From Coprinopsis marcescibilis (Eukaryota; Basidiomycota; Agaricomycetes; Agaricales; Psathyrellaceae): 64,000 nt of DNA. Below the pieces are notes generated by a model. That model searched no databases. It was given only the letters and a program-made list of their open reading frames with translations, and had not been told where the DNA came from. Location of the stretch: assembly GCA_004369085.1 (NCBI GenBank), contig ML210224.1, positions 1 through 64,000 of the forward strand, read 5' to 3'. The position numbers and the translations under genes are program-made. Below are positions 23,703-35,200 of this stretch, piece after piece. The first letter of the stretch is position 1. Every line of letters starts with the position of its first letter.

Positions 23703-26059
23703 TCACATCAGAACAGCCGTCGTATGAGTGTATGTAAACTCACAGTTGGATTCGTAGAGTCGGTCTCCTGGAATGGGAGCGATATGAGAACTGAGATTTG
23801 AAGCATCCACCATTGTTCGCGAGATGTCTTTAATAGCAGGTGCCCCAAGGAGACGAAGGTTCATTTCAAACTCATCCTGGTCACTGAATTTAGCTACCCT
23901 CCAAAATTAGAGATGTGCAAGGTAACATACTTCAAGGATCTTGAGAGCACATTCAACTCCCTCTTGGCCATAAGATGAGAATGCATACAGGAATGGCCTT
24001 CCGATGCCAACTTAAAATTCCAGTGTAAGCACCCTATCGAAGTATGATTGAATATACTTACCTGCAGTTGCACCTAACGCAATGGCCTTAATGACATCTG
24101 TTGCCCTCCGGACGCCCCCGTCTACGAAGAGCTGGAACTTGTCGTTGGGAAACACCAACCCGCGTTCTTTTCCAAGATGCTCGACAACTTCGACAAGCAC
24201 TTCCAATCCAGAACGTGCGAAATCAAGCTGCCTTCCTCCGTGGTTTGAAAGGACCACACCGGCCAAGCCTAGATCGTACGCTTTGAGAGCATCCTGGGGT
24301 ACCAGTGTAAACATTGTTCTGCTGTGAAACATTGATTCGGCCGTACCTCCCACCGTTGGACACCCTTGAGAACCAAAGGCACTGTTGGCCGCCTTCAGAA
24401 CACGATTGCCACTCTGGAGTCGAGATTACACTTACTTTTTGTGATGCTTTTGAACCATGGAATGTCCTTCCAGCTCAGGCCAGGGTCAATGAACGACTAG
24501 GATACGACTCAGAACAAAACTCAGGAATGACGTGAGAATCTTACACTGATTGCTCTAGCTGCGCCTTGAGATCGGTCGACTCCGTCAGAACCAGTCTTCT
24601 GCACTTCTGACGGGTCCTCTGCTTCAAATTTCATTCGCATATCCTGTTGCCTGTTGTTAAAACATTTCCTGGAGGTGAGCTATAAGATATATTACCTTTT
24701 CTCTTCTCCCGAGCTGAGGGGCGTCCACTGTGATGAACAAACCTTTGATACCCTGCCTTTCCGCATGCTGCACAAGACGCTTTGTAACCTCGCGATCTTT
24801 GTTGACATATCTGCCCAAGTGAGACGAAAGCACCACTTTGGAATACATAAATCGACTGACAATTGCAAGAATTGAGTCTGTCCAGGCTGTGCCGCGTCCA
24901 CCAGTTCATCGAATGAGCAAGACGCCAACGTCGGTATCTTTAAATGCCAAGATCAGAATTTTTATGTATGATCGTGATTCTGGGGATGGAACCAACCATT
25001 TGAATAACGCCGCATTTAGCGGCAGCCCGCGTTAGATTCAACTCACCATCAGGATGTCCCAGCTTCCCTAGAGCGGTCGCAGTCTAGAAGCGAGTCAGAA
25101 TCAGGAGAAAATGGACTTGCTAGTAATTACGAACGATGTAGACAGGCATGCTTGATCTCTGACCAAGTATTGTTGTAGACCAGTCGACTTTCGTTACGTC
25201 TACCATGACCTGAGGTCGAAACCACACCCTGAAAAAATTTCAGGATTTAATTCATGTCAGAGATCTTGTGACAGGACGAACCTATGGTAGGCTGAATGGT
25301 TCTCCCTGTTCGTAATTTCGTCGTCCGCGGCAGACGAGTAGTAGGCCCAAGCCTTCTCAGGCATTACCTGCTTTGCGATACCCTGAAGGAGAAGGTCGGA
25401 GCTGGTTATATCACGCCAAACCGTGTGCCAACTGACCTCGAAGTCATGAAGGTTCAGAATCTCCGACAATGGTGGGCGTTGAGCAACACGGTCCAGCCGA
25501 AGCTTTTCAGCTTCACTAATTCTGACCTCCACTTTTTGCACCGTCTGTGGGTCTACAGCTCCTAAACTATCGCGGGGTATCAGCTGTGCTGTAGTTGTGG
25601 AGCAAATGGTATGTAACTGACTGCTTCTCAGGCGAAAGATGTGTTGTAATGGCGTCTGGAGGGTGTATTGGTTCATACTCGTCTCTGTAGACTTTGTGAG
25701 CATGGTCGGCTCCTCGGTCACCAAGAATGGTGTGTTCCATACGTTGCATCCTTCCCCGCATACTTCAGAATGATTTTGCTGCCACCTATCAGCGAATGAG
25801 CTCCAGAAACGACCGCCTTGGCACTTAAGACCTACCAGGGTGATCTACATACCACGTTTGAGAGTATATTCTTCCTTCCAGGTCAATCTACTCACCGTCG
25901 AGAAAGTCCGTGACGTCGTATACCTTGCCTGGGAAACGGTAAAGCGATCTCTCTAGTCAGAAACCTCCAGGAGGACGTACCGTGTACTATGATCCAGCAG
26001 CTTTCTCGTGAGTTATGCTTTGCCACTTCTTTTCCAGAAAGAATCCTCCCATTTGACAT
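23703..26059 (-). CDS. CYB2: Flavocytochrome b2, L-lactate dehydrogenase (cytochrome)
   Basis: Seventeen exons sum to 1512 nt (503 residues). An N-terminal cytochrome b5-like domain (about residues 8-85) has HNSRESCWIIVHGKVYDVTD, the heme His in DHPGG, and the second heme His in YEPIHPPD. The FMN-dependent alpha-hydroxyacid dehydrogenase barrel follows: AYYSSAADDE (Tyr), MIPTLASCSFDE, YVNKDR, ITVDAPQLGRRE (Asp), LVLKGVQ (Lys), SNHGGRQLD (catalytic His and substrate-binding Arg), FVDGGVRR and GIGRPFLY. It oxidises L-lactate to pyruvate and passes electrons through heme to cytochrome c. Unlike yeast Cyb2 there is almost no sequence before the heme domain, so a mitochondrial presequence is not evident. 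Exon 3 (25836-25844) is a 9-nt micro-exon that supplies the heme ligand. Confidence 0.93.
25836..25844 (-). other. CYB2: Micro-exon of 9 nt carrying the heme-ligand His of CYB2
   Basis: ATCACCCTG is flanked by a 51-nt intron (25845-25895, GTGAGT...GTAG) and a 50-nt intron (25786-25835, GTAGGT...ATAG). Both flanking introns are in phase 1, so the 9 bases complete D-H-P-G and restore the universal H-P-G-G motif of cytochrome b5 domains. Without it the protein would read DFLDGGSK and lose the axial His. Confidence 0.88.
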
Positions 26060-26572
26060 CTTGGACTAGTGGTTGTTGTCCAAGAGTACCTCGTGCGACC
26101 TCCCCAACTTCTTGAGCACCGGTAAACACAACATAACCGGCCCGAGGAAGTGCCAATTATATGGACATGAATGACGTCAGTGTCAAGCTTCGAGCGCTTC
26201 AGGCGCCTCCCAAGCGTCGTCACAGTGGTCACCGGTCACGCTTGACACGAACATAAGTCCTACATATGTGTACCAGGCAGACGATTCGTATTGTCAGGTG
26301 AGTAGATGGAGAGCTACATAGGGGCACACGGATATAAACTACACTACAAGAGCAACAGGAAGACATGTATAAGTCCAACGGTAACGGTATCCAAAACGTT
26401 TACAGAACAATATGCAGCCAGAGAACGGAGTAAAAGTAAACGTAAACATAGGCCAAAAGCAGTAGGAGACATATCATACAATATATTACGATAAAAACAA
26501 CATAAAGAGAAGCGTTTACAGTCCAGAGAAAGACGACGGCTTCGCACATATCAGAACATGTCTGTTTTAGTT
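26060..26572. other. Intergenic, promoter of CYB2 and 3' end of next gene
   Basis: No frame with family similarity is seen in these 513 bases. Confidence 0.5.
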
Positions 26573-28089
26573 TTACAAGGTGGAGAAGGCGGTTCCACCA
26601 GCCTTGGCGTCAAATTGCACAACATCTTCAAGGCCTAATAAGAAGTGTGAGATCAAAGTCGGACAAACTCAGCGCCACGCGATACATACCCAGGACGCTG
26701 AAGAAAGACTTGGGGTCCATTCCCTGAGCGGAAGTGAAGTCCGTACCGGTCTTTTTCAGTAGTTGCATGGCGTTGCGACAAGCATGCACCATCGCCACAC
26801 TGGACACGAGCGAGAAGACTATAGAGGTATATGAGATGGACTGTGGATTTCTGGGTTTAACGGTGTGACTCACTGATGATCTTAGCACCCGTCTCTTCCG
26901 CTTCCTTAGATGTAAATGATGGGGTGAACCCACCAGAGATGACGTTCACTAGCACCTGTTGAAATAGTCAAATCAAGTAGATAGCGCAGGAAATATTTAT
27001 TTACTGGTGTGGGTGAAAGAGCTGCCACAGTCGACTCCAAAAGTTCCTTGGTCTGCACCCCTTCAATGAAGCAGACGTCGGCACCAACATCAGCAGCCAT
27101 CTTCAAACGAAGAACGGCTTCCTCCATTCCCAGAACCTGGGCCGAGTCTGTACGCGCAATGATGATCTGCGCAAAGGTCGTAATCATTAGCAAAGGGATA
27201 TATATATATATATATAACTCTTCACGTACGAAATCAGAGTCTCCTGGTATTGAGTCGCGGGCCAGGACTGCGGCTCGGACACGAGTGATGAACTCTTCTC
27301 TTGAAACGACTTGCTTTCCCAATAGGTGACCGCATCGTTTCGTTTGCACCTGGTCCTCAATATGGAGGGCAGCGACACCAGCTCTTGCATATTGCGTCAC
27401 AGTTCGAGCAATCATAGTCGGTCCTCCGAAACTAATACTGGATCAGTCTTTGAACTACACGAGCCAGGTTTGGAAGCAGAGCGCATACCCAGTGTCAGCG
27501 TCTGCGATAACTGGCATTGTAGGGTCTAGACTGCAGACCATTTGAGCTGCCTATATGGACGGCGAGTGCATTCAAAATCTTTTGGTTATATATAGAACGG
27601 TGAAAAACTTACTCCGACGAAATCATTCAATGTGGCAATGGCGAGGTCAGGTTGGCCTAAACGAGACGCTGTTGTCGCAGCGCCACTTTGAGAGATAGTC
27701 ATGATGTGTAGGCAGGGTTATGCAGGACAACAGACTAACCTTTGATACAGGCAGCTAAATCCAGCTTCGAGTGCACATCGAGCGCTAATACCATCACAGA
27801 TACCCGGCGCAACCTGTTTTGAGTGTGTGGTCAATGACGTGGATGACCTTGCAGAACAACGGATGCATACGACGATACCCGGACGCGCCAACATTTGCCG
27901 GAGACGTGTTGCTGGGTTATGTGATAATGGCCCTTCCAGATAGTTTCTAGGGTCAAGTCTTGCGTTGTAATACACACTGTCCACTGTGGTTGGCGATGCC
28001 GGAGGAGTGGGTGAAGGAGTGTCCCGCAAGCCGTCGTTGGATGGATACGACGTGTCATTGCGAGCAAAAAAGTCGATAGAAGGTGACAT
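26573..28089 (-). CDS. Isocitrate-lyase / PEP-mutase superfamily enzyme
   Basis: Nine exons (27871-28089, 27740-27813, 27613-27685, 27489-27550, 27230-27431, 27005-27166, 26874-26955, 26690-26818, 26573-26634) give 354 residues. The core is a TIM barrel with APGICDGISARCALEAGFSC, SGAATTASRLGQPDLAI, ADADTGFGGP (metal-binding Asp pair), HIEDQV, the flexible active-site loop TKRCGHLLGK, and IIARTDS. The KRCGH loop with its Cys is shared by isocitrate lyase, 2-methylisocitrate lyase and oxaloacetate acetylhydrolase. Sequence alone does not settle which. At 354 residues it is far shorter than glyoxylate-cycle isocitrate lyase. An oxaloacetate hydrolase (oxalate-forming) or methylisocitrate-lyase-like role is likeliest. 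A (TA)n run sits in the intron at 27167-27229. Confidence 0.85.
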
Positions 28090-30491
28090 GTCGAAGGTGA
28101 TGATAGATAGGCAAGTCCGAGAAGCTTTGAGAGCTGGTGGGGCTTGGAAACGAATGGATGGATATAATTTTGCATCCCGTCTTTTAAAGCTCAAGGAGCC
28201 CCGCCAATCTGATGCACCGACCGAGTTGGTTTGGCTTGGATAGCGGTTCCAACGGTCGAATTCGGTTCACGATAATCTTGGTAGGTGAGTTTGATGGAGT
28301 TAACGAGATGGTTCATTGGGCCAAGGAGATGTGCGCTCTCTGACCGTGGCCGGGAAGGCGGCTGTTACGTCCAAAAGCGTTCTGTCTGCCGCTGATTTGT
28401 GGCAGAAGAATGAAGATGACTATCAAGGTTTGGACAAGGCAGGTCATGCGTACGTCGAAGTCAATTAGCCGTATTCTTTCCAATACCGAAGTAATTATAG
28501 GTCCGTTACCTCGCTTCCGATTCGTCTCGCCAACCTGGAAGTTCTTGGCTTCCCGAAACGTTGGCTTGGCGTCAGTGCGCCAGTCGAACCTGGTTAAGCG
28601 CCGTCGATCAGCGAAGGTGGAGCGCAGTTTAAATTGGCAAAAACCCCGTTGAGACAGCGTACAATGCTCACAGATATCGCAACCTTGGCCTAACTGCAAC
28701 TTGTCGGAGACTCAAGTCACAACCAATTTAGTCCTTAACCTTCTGTATCGGGAAGTTCTCATTCTGGATGGACTTGGCAACTCTTGCGGGGTTCGTGTTC
28801 GAATCGTACTATGAGCTCATCTTGAAGGGGGCATAGAAGATCGACATAAGCGGATAGCTCATTGGGTCCTATCTAGTAACTACGGTGCACGACGGAACCA
28901 GATCACGGCGTTGCGCATTGATTCCTGGCTTGAGCCCAGTGCAGCCCCAGAATCAGAAGTATTGCCAGTGGATACCTTGGTCACCTGGGTGTGATGTGGT
29001 CGCCTTGTCTTCAGAGAGTTCAGCAAAGAAATTGCCTTCGAAGCCCCCTTCTCCTCGGTTCTCAATGCCAAGTTTCAGAGAGTCTGATGTAATATCCGTA
29101 CGATCGTCCTCCTAGCCACCTTCAGCATCCTGCAGCTGTTCTCGAAACCGAGGAACGAATACCCTTCTTGAAGTTAAGTTTGTCCATCCTGCGCAATCCA
29201 GCTATCTCATCGGCGCAATTACGTGGTTCGTTCCTGTCATCGCAGCTATGTCAAGCGGGATGTCGAGGCTTTTTTGAAGAGCCACACATCCCAACCCGCT
29301 ACAGCGAGTCAAGGACAGGTATAGGTGGACAGATGGAGATTGAGTCACAGTGTCATTCTTAGTAAAGAAGTTACACCTGATTGCATTTTCTTCAGAAGGT
29401 CACAAACCGTTTCTTGGCACAGCTGACGAAGCGGGGTGCTACTTAGCCTGGACCACTTACCCCTTCCCTTTAACAGCCAGCAGCAGCCGCCAAGAGTGAG
29501 TAACGTCCTGGTATTCGATACCACACGCGGCCTCCTTTGAGTCGATCGAGGGTCTTGCGTGGGTTGATCAAAGCTCCACCAATTACTACTTGAGTTCTCG
29601 TTGGTTCAATGTCGTACTATGGTGCCAATTGATACCTTTCATCGAAGTATAGGAAATGGGTCACCAGGGGCTAACGACTTCTAGCTATAGAGTCAGGAAC
29701 CATGTGCTTGTAGGTTGGTCAGCCTTCTCGCTTCCCTCGGACGAACCCCTTGCTTCTTTCTCCATCGGAATGTACGCATCGCCAAGGCGCAGTAGTGGGA
29801 TTCTAAGGACATGTCCCATTAACTGCACCGGTGCTGAACGTCGCATTTGGCTAACCACCGCCAGCGTATGGGGTCACCATGCAACCCATCATTGCCTTTG
29901 TGTTTGCTCGTTCGCGCTAGTCACCTCTACCTTTCATGGGGGAAATGATGGAGATAAGAGCTGATGCCCAGCACCACTCAACGCGCGGTGGTCAGCCTTC
30001 GTGAGGGGGCGTTAACAACGGTCGATGAACGTTCGTCGGGTGCTTCGAGGGGTTCTAGTCGCAAAAGGATGGCGCAACTGTTAAGATGAGACACATTCGA
30101 GCTGGTTCAGGTCAGTTTGAAGTTAAATTGGGTATCAGGGCGATCATCACCCACCCTCATTTGTACACTATCGTGCACTCACTCTCACATTGGGTCTTCC
30201 AAGAAAAGGTTCATGGTCAGACTATTCAGACAGTCATATTGCTCATATTAAATGTGTAACGTCTGTTACGGCCGCACCAGGTAACTTTGCTCCGGTGTTT
30301 GCATTCACCGAGACAAGACAAGTTTACTTGATAGCAATGACATTGAACTTGAAGGTGAATGAAGGACCTTTACTTCTAGACCGTAAACTACTGAATACAA
30401 CGAGTAGATTCTAATAAACGAATTAAACTCACTGCCTTTGCTGTTCTCTGTCTGGATGTTGATCTTGAATTATGAGAGGACAAAGTACGAA
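28090..30491. other. Long gene-poor stretch, 2.4 kb
   Basis: I find only short open frames on either strand, with no family motif, no recognisable transposon protein, no LTR and no tRNA. The right part is close to the 3' end of the following minus-strand gene. It may contain decayed sequence or a non-coding transcript, but nothing in the bases shows it. Confidence 0.45.
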
Positions 30492-32105
30492 TCAGTTGTA
30501 TTTGAACAACCAATAATAGTCTTCATCTTCAAAGTCCTCCTCCGTGCAATATTTTATCTTCCATCGCGGCCACTTTCTGAGTTCAAAGTCCACCTCCGTT
30601 CCGCCCCTAACCACATCCCAAAGAGCACGATTCAGACCCAAAAGTTTGACGTTCTTCGCTGGCGAGAAATCTTGCAGCGTTAATGGAAGTCGGGATCGTA
30701 TGCCATACAAGTGGACAAAAGCGAGTTCGTGTAATTCATTGAGTGCATCAATCTGTCGGTCAAGGACGGTCAACTTCGCCTCCGACGAGAAACCATATTA
30801 CTCACCAGCGGAAGAAAGTTGAGTCCGTTCCAGTCAATTCCCAAGTACAACGCTTTGAGTTTGGCGGGTAATGTCCCTCGGAGGAATGGAATGAACCAGT
30901 CGTCAACGATGGTTTCTCCTGTGTGAAGGCCGATGACTTCAAGCGCTTTCAAATTCCGTATTTCGGGTGCGAGAGCGGTTAAAGCCGACCAATCTAAACT
31001 CGGAATTCGAAGGTATAACCTTCGTAGACGGACCCGGTCTCGAAGGAAGCTAAGGAAAAGCTCCAAGTTGTGGCCCTCGATGGGTTGCATCATGGTAAAC
31101 CGGTCGCAAGATAGGCGGAATGAATGTAACGATGGCAAATCAGAGGACCCACAGGCGAGCCATTCAAAAATCGCCTGGTCAACATAGCCAAAAACTGTTA
31201 AGGATTCTAAAACGACGGCATGACGAAGAATGAGGTCCAAGCCAACTCCCTGCAACACCGTAGTAATGCAGATATCAAGCTCTTTCAACGTCTCCAGGAT
31301 TTTAATTGGAAGGGTTGGGAGATAGACAGCATTGAGTGTGAGTGATTGAAGGTTTCCGAGAGCCATTGTTGAAGTTATGGCTTCGAAATCAATGGCCGCA
31401 GTGACGTCTAAAAGTGCGCTGCTCGCGCCGGTGTCATCGTGGATCTCTTCGTCATCAGGGAAATAGAATGGGGTCGGTAATTCCAGATGGGCGATGCTGT
31501 GAAACCGTCCGAAAAGATTGGTTGAGGGAACATACCTGTGCAATGGTTGAGCTTTGGAGATAAGACAGTAGCAGAGGTTTCGCATCACGTTTTCAGGGTC
31601 AATCTCTCGAGGTCCTTCGGGAGGCTTTCTGCGATAGTGTCCGTGAAGCATGGGTCTACACCCAACCAACGCAAGGTTCTTAAGCTGGGTAGTGACATAA
31701 TGGCATCACCAAGAAGCACTGTATGCGTGGTCAGTGACAAGGCGCTCGGTACGATGAACAGTACAGACAACACTCAAAGGTTGATTCACTGTCGCTTGCT
31801 GTGATTACGGTTATGCTCCTGACAATCCTGGCGAAGGACGGGTCCATGATCATCTGCCTGAGAAGCTCAAACGACCGAGTCATAAGCTTGGTCGTAATAT
31901 CATCTTTGAAGTCTTCGTGGTCCGTATTCAACATCGAGAATGCCTCCCTTCCGCCAACGAAATATATCTTGACTGAAGAGAACACGAGGCTGATGGCGAT
32001 TTCGTGGAAGGCATGGGAGACTCGGAGGAGTGTCGGCTGTTCAACTGGGGATGAGTAGTGTAGAATTCGAGTCAGAATCTCTGGAGGCAGGGAGTAGATG
32101 GACAT
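30492..32105 (-). CDS. F-box / leucine-rich-repeat protein
   Basis: Four exons (31769-32105, 31589-31718, 30806-31535, 30492-30752) give 485 residues. The start MSIYSLPPEILTRILHY is an F-box with the usual L-P-P-E-I-L start. After it come irregular leucine-rich segments (LPSLRTLRWLGV, LGNLQSLTLNAVYLP, LPSLHSFRLSCDRF, LRRLYLRIPSLDW). The C-terminus ends in an acidic stretch, EEDFEDEDYY. It is one of the many F-box/LRR genes of mushroom fungi, and its substrate is unknown. An in-frame ATG 51 bases upstream is possible, but this start places the F-box at the N-terminus. Its start lies 165 bases from that of the nuclease-helicase, so the two genes share a divergent promoter. Confidence 0.75.
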
Positions 32106-32270
32106 GTAGGGAGAACAAAGGGCTTTGAAGAATGTGGTCACCAGGGTCACAATCATACTGACTCCAAGTTACGTAAATCACATCAGAACACGAGTTCCAC
32201 TCCCATCGCATGTTATTTTCTTGTTTGAAACTGGTATAAAGAGTCATTAATCGCATGGAGCCCACAACGT

Positions 32271-35200
32271 ATGGATCGCCAGGCAGGTTCTCTATCCGCC
32301 ACCAACCTTGCGGTCTACCACCACCTTCGATGCGATCTATATCTTCACAACATTCACAATAAACCGACCGAACATTCATCACGGCCTTCATTGTCGTTCA
32401 AGGATACATCGGAAAGCTGTCTTAAACAGGCGCACTTCCACCGTGGATTGAATTGGGAAACAACTCTATTTTCATGGCTCGACGACTCTAACCTCTTGCT
32501 GAAGGTTCCGTCCCTTCCCCTCGAGGCTACTGTGTTGAAGGAAAACATTCTCGCGGATGATCGAGAACACTATTTTATCGCAGGGCTTGTGTTCAAACCG
32601 CCGCATGAACAATTGGCCATACGCTTTGCGCAACATGGGATGGATCCTGTAGCGTTTGGTCTGGGCAAACCCGATTTGCTTGAGATTCGAAGAAAGCCCT
32701 GGGGGGTCACTTGGAAAATCATCGACGCGAAAGCGTCTAAATCCATCAAGGTCAGAAGCCTTCAATTATCACCGAACACGAGTTGAACGGCAAAAAACAG
32801 ACATCACATCACGTCCAAATATACTTCTACAGTCTATGCCTCCAGTCTCTACTCCCTTCTCCTTTCTTTGAAGCAGACGGAGGCGCAGGAGTGTGGTTAG
32901 CCCCAGAAGACGGATTTTCTTCGGCACCGCCTTCCTTTGAAGACATCAAGACCATACAGTTATCTCTTCTAAGGCCATCTCTGGACGCATTTCTATTTGA
33001 CCGCTTGCCCAGACTTCTCTCTCTGCCCAAAGGGGATGTCCGATGGCACTTCAATCCCCTCTGCTCCGGATGCAACTTCAAGGAAGAGTGTAAATCAGTC
33101 ACTATCAAGGAAGGAAGGTTGGGAAGTATGCCCAATATATCTATTAGCGATGCCCGCACACTGCATGAACTCCTTGATATTGGCCACCAAATATTTCCCG
33201 ACCTTCCTGCACCCGGTTCGACCACCGACATTGAGGATTTGCATTTGTTACTTTCCAAAGAAGGCCGTATCACAAGACTGGAGCAACATTCCCCAATCAC
33301 CATGAAGAAAGTCAAAGGGATGCTTTCACTCCCCAAGCGCAGGAACCGTAACAGTCGCCCCAAAAAATCCGGACCTGTGTTGGATGCTACCCGGAACAAC
33401 TCCATCAGGGTGGGTCTCAGGCCTCTAGATCGTAAACACCAATGTTGATACCCTGTATCAGGTCATACCTCGCAAAAACTTTACGCTTCCTTCTGTCGAG
33501 GATGTGGCCATCCTTCTTTCTCTTGTACAGGATCCAGCTCTGCCAAACCCCACTCTGGAATACTTTTTCATCACAGCCGTTTTGGACAGAGATTCAGGGG
33601 TGTCTTTCTCATGTGGCGGTCCAAGTGACATCTTCGTCCCTGCTCTGGCCGAGACCCTCCGCAAGGTCACCCACGACTTACCTCGGCTTCCTGCAACTCA
33701 ATTTTATGTTTGGTCCACCGGGGAACAATCCTTACTACAATCTCACCTCATCAACACCGCACTCGCGTCAGATGTGGACAGGGCGGACATCCGTTTATGC
33801 ATTGGTGCCCTTGCGCAAGGCGCTTCACTCCTCCAGACCAGTTTCCAACCTGTTCTTCTAGCTGGGGCCTTGCTTTCTTTCCTAGGAAAGAGCAGACGAA
33901 GCAAGTTTGAATACATTGCATGTCTCGATCGTATGGGACTGGACACGTCGGGTTCGGTTCCAGAAATGCGAACACGAATTGAGGTGGAATTGCAGCGACT
34001 CCAAGGGGCAGAACGCGACAAGCCCAAGGAAGCAGGCCTCCTCGCACCCGTCGCTGTCCTTAAGAAGGAGGTCGAACGTCTGCTTGCGTTTCCCATCCCT
34101 GGCTATTGGGATCTTAGGGAATGCTACGAGGCGCTCGTAGGTCAACCCGACGTCACCGAAATTCCGGACGACAACGACATTCTGTCCGCTTTCAGGCTCA
34201 AAGACAATACAGAATCGCTGAAGAAGCTTCTGTTGGTCCGCAACCAATCGATGTACGACGTCTTAAAGGAAACGAGGCGACACATCGAAGAGTCCGGCCT
34301 AAACCTGCTTGTCAACGAAGGCAAGCCGATGACAAGTGAATTTATGGATATTTGTCGCCATGACCACCTCAGCAAACTGTTCTTCATGCAGCAGGTGTGG
34401 TGCACATGGTCTATCAACGGAGTTCTCGCTGATGCTGTGATTTCGTCCTAGTTCGAAGTATATTCAAAGCTAACGGAGCTCTGGTCAGCCAGAATTGATG
34501 GTTCCCCAGAAGCACCCTTGTTGGATTATATTCGATCTGAAGCTGGGCCAAAAGGGACTGAGCATATTTTCCGATTGGTATCCGGTTTTGTTGATGTGCC
34601 CGGCTCGGACAAGGACCACGCGTTCTTCGACAAACTCTTGGTTGAGGATGTACTTTCAGATACCGAAGCCCCTGTGGAGAGCCTGTTCGACGACCTCTCC
34701 ATTTCAGGACTGGTTATCCCGCTAAACCGATGGACCAAATCCGCCTGGGACGCTCAGCACCCCCGTGTTCAAGAACACATTCGTCTGGCAGACATTCACA
34801 ACGTTTTCGCATCCGCTGGTGGACAAACTGTCGTTGTACGCACCTGGGGGGCCACTCATCAACAACTCATTCCTGGCCAACGGTATCGTCTTTCTCCTCG
34901 ACTCGTAGACTTCAATACCACGAAGATTTTGTCGAGCTTATTCGAGATGGATTGGCTGTGGTGCGAATCAGAAGATGAGGCATGCGAAAATCCTGACAAA
35001 GATCACAGGATGGTTCCTTTCTTGCAGTTAATCATGGACCCACAATCTTTCGGAAAGACTTCAGAAGCGGACGACAGCATGAAGAAGGATTCAGCCCTGC
35101 ACCGGATGTTTAAAGAACTCGGGAGTCTAAACGACAAGGCGAAACCTCTTCAGTTGAAGCCTTCACAACAGCGAGCCATGCATAGGATCTTGTCTAATCG

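Noticed and set aside
25845..25895. Reading CYB2 with exon 2 joined directly to exon 4
   Set aside because: It gives DFLDGGSK without the universal H-P-G-G motif and needs an implausible intron of about 110 nt, whereas the micro-exon gives two normal introns and the full motif.
27200..27217. TA-rich run as an origin or promoter
   Set aside because: It lies inside a clear intron of the PEP-mutase-like gene and is best seen as a microsatellite.
28313..28699. Minus-strand frame of 128 residues in the gene-poor stretch
   Set aside because: It has no recognisable motif, no splice partner and odd composition; there is not enough support for a gene.
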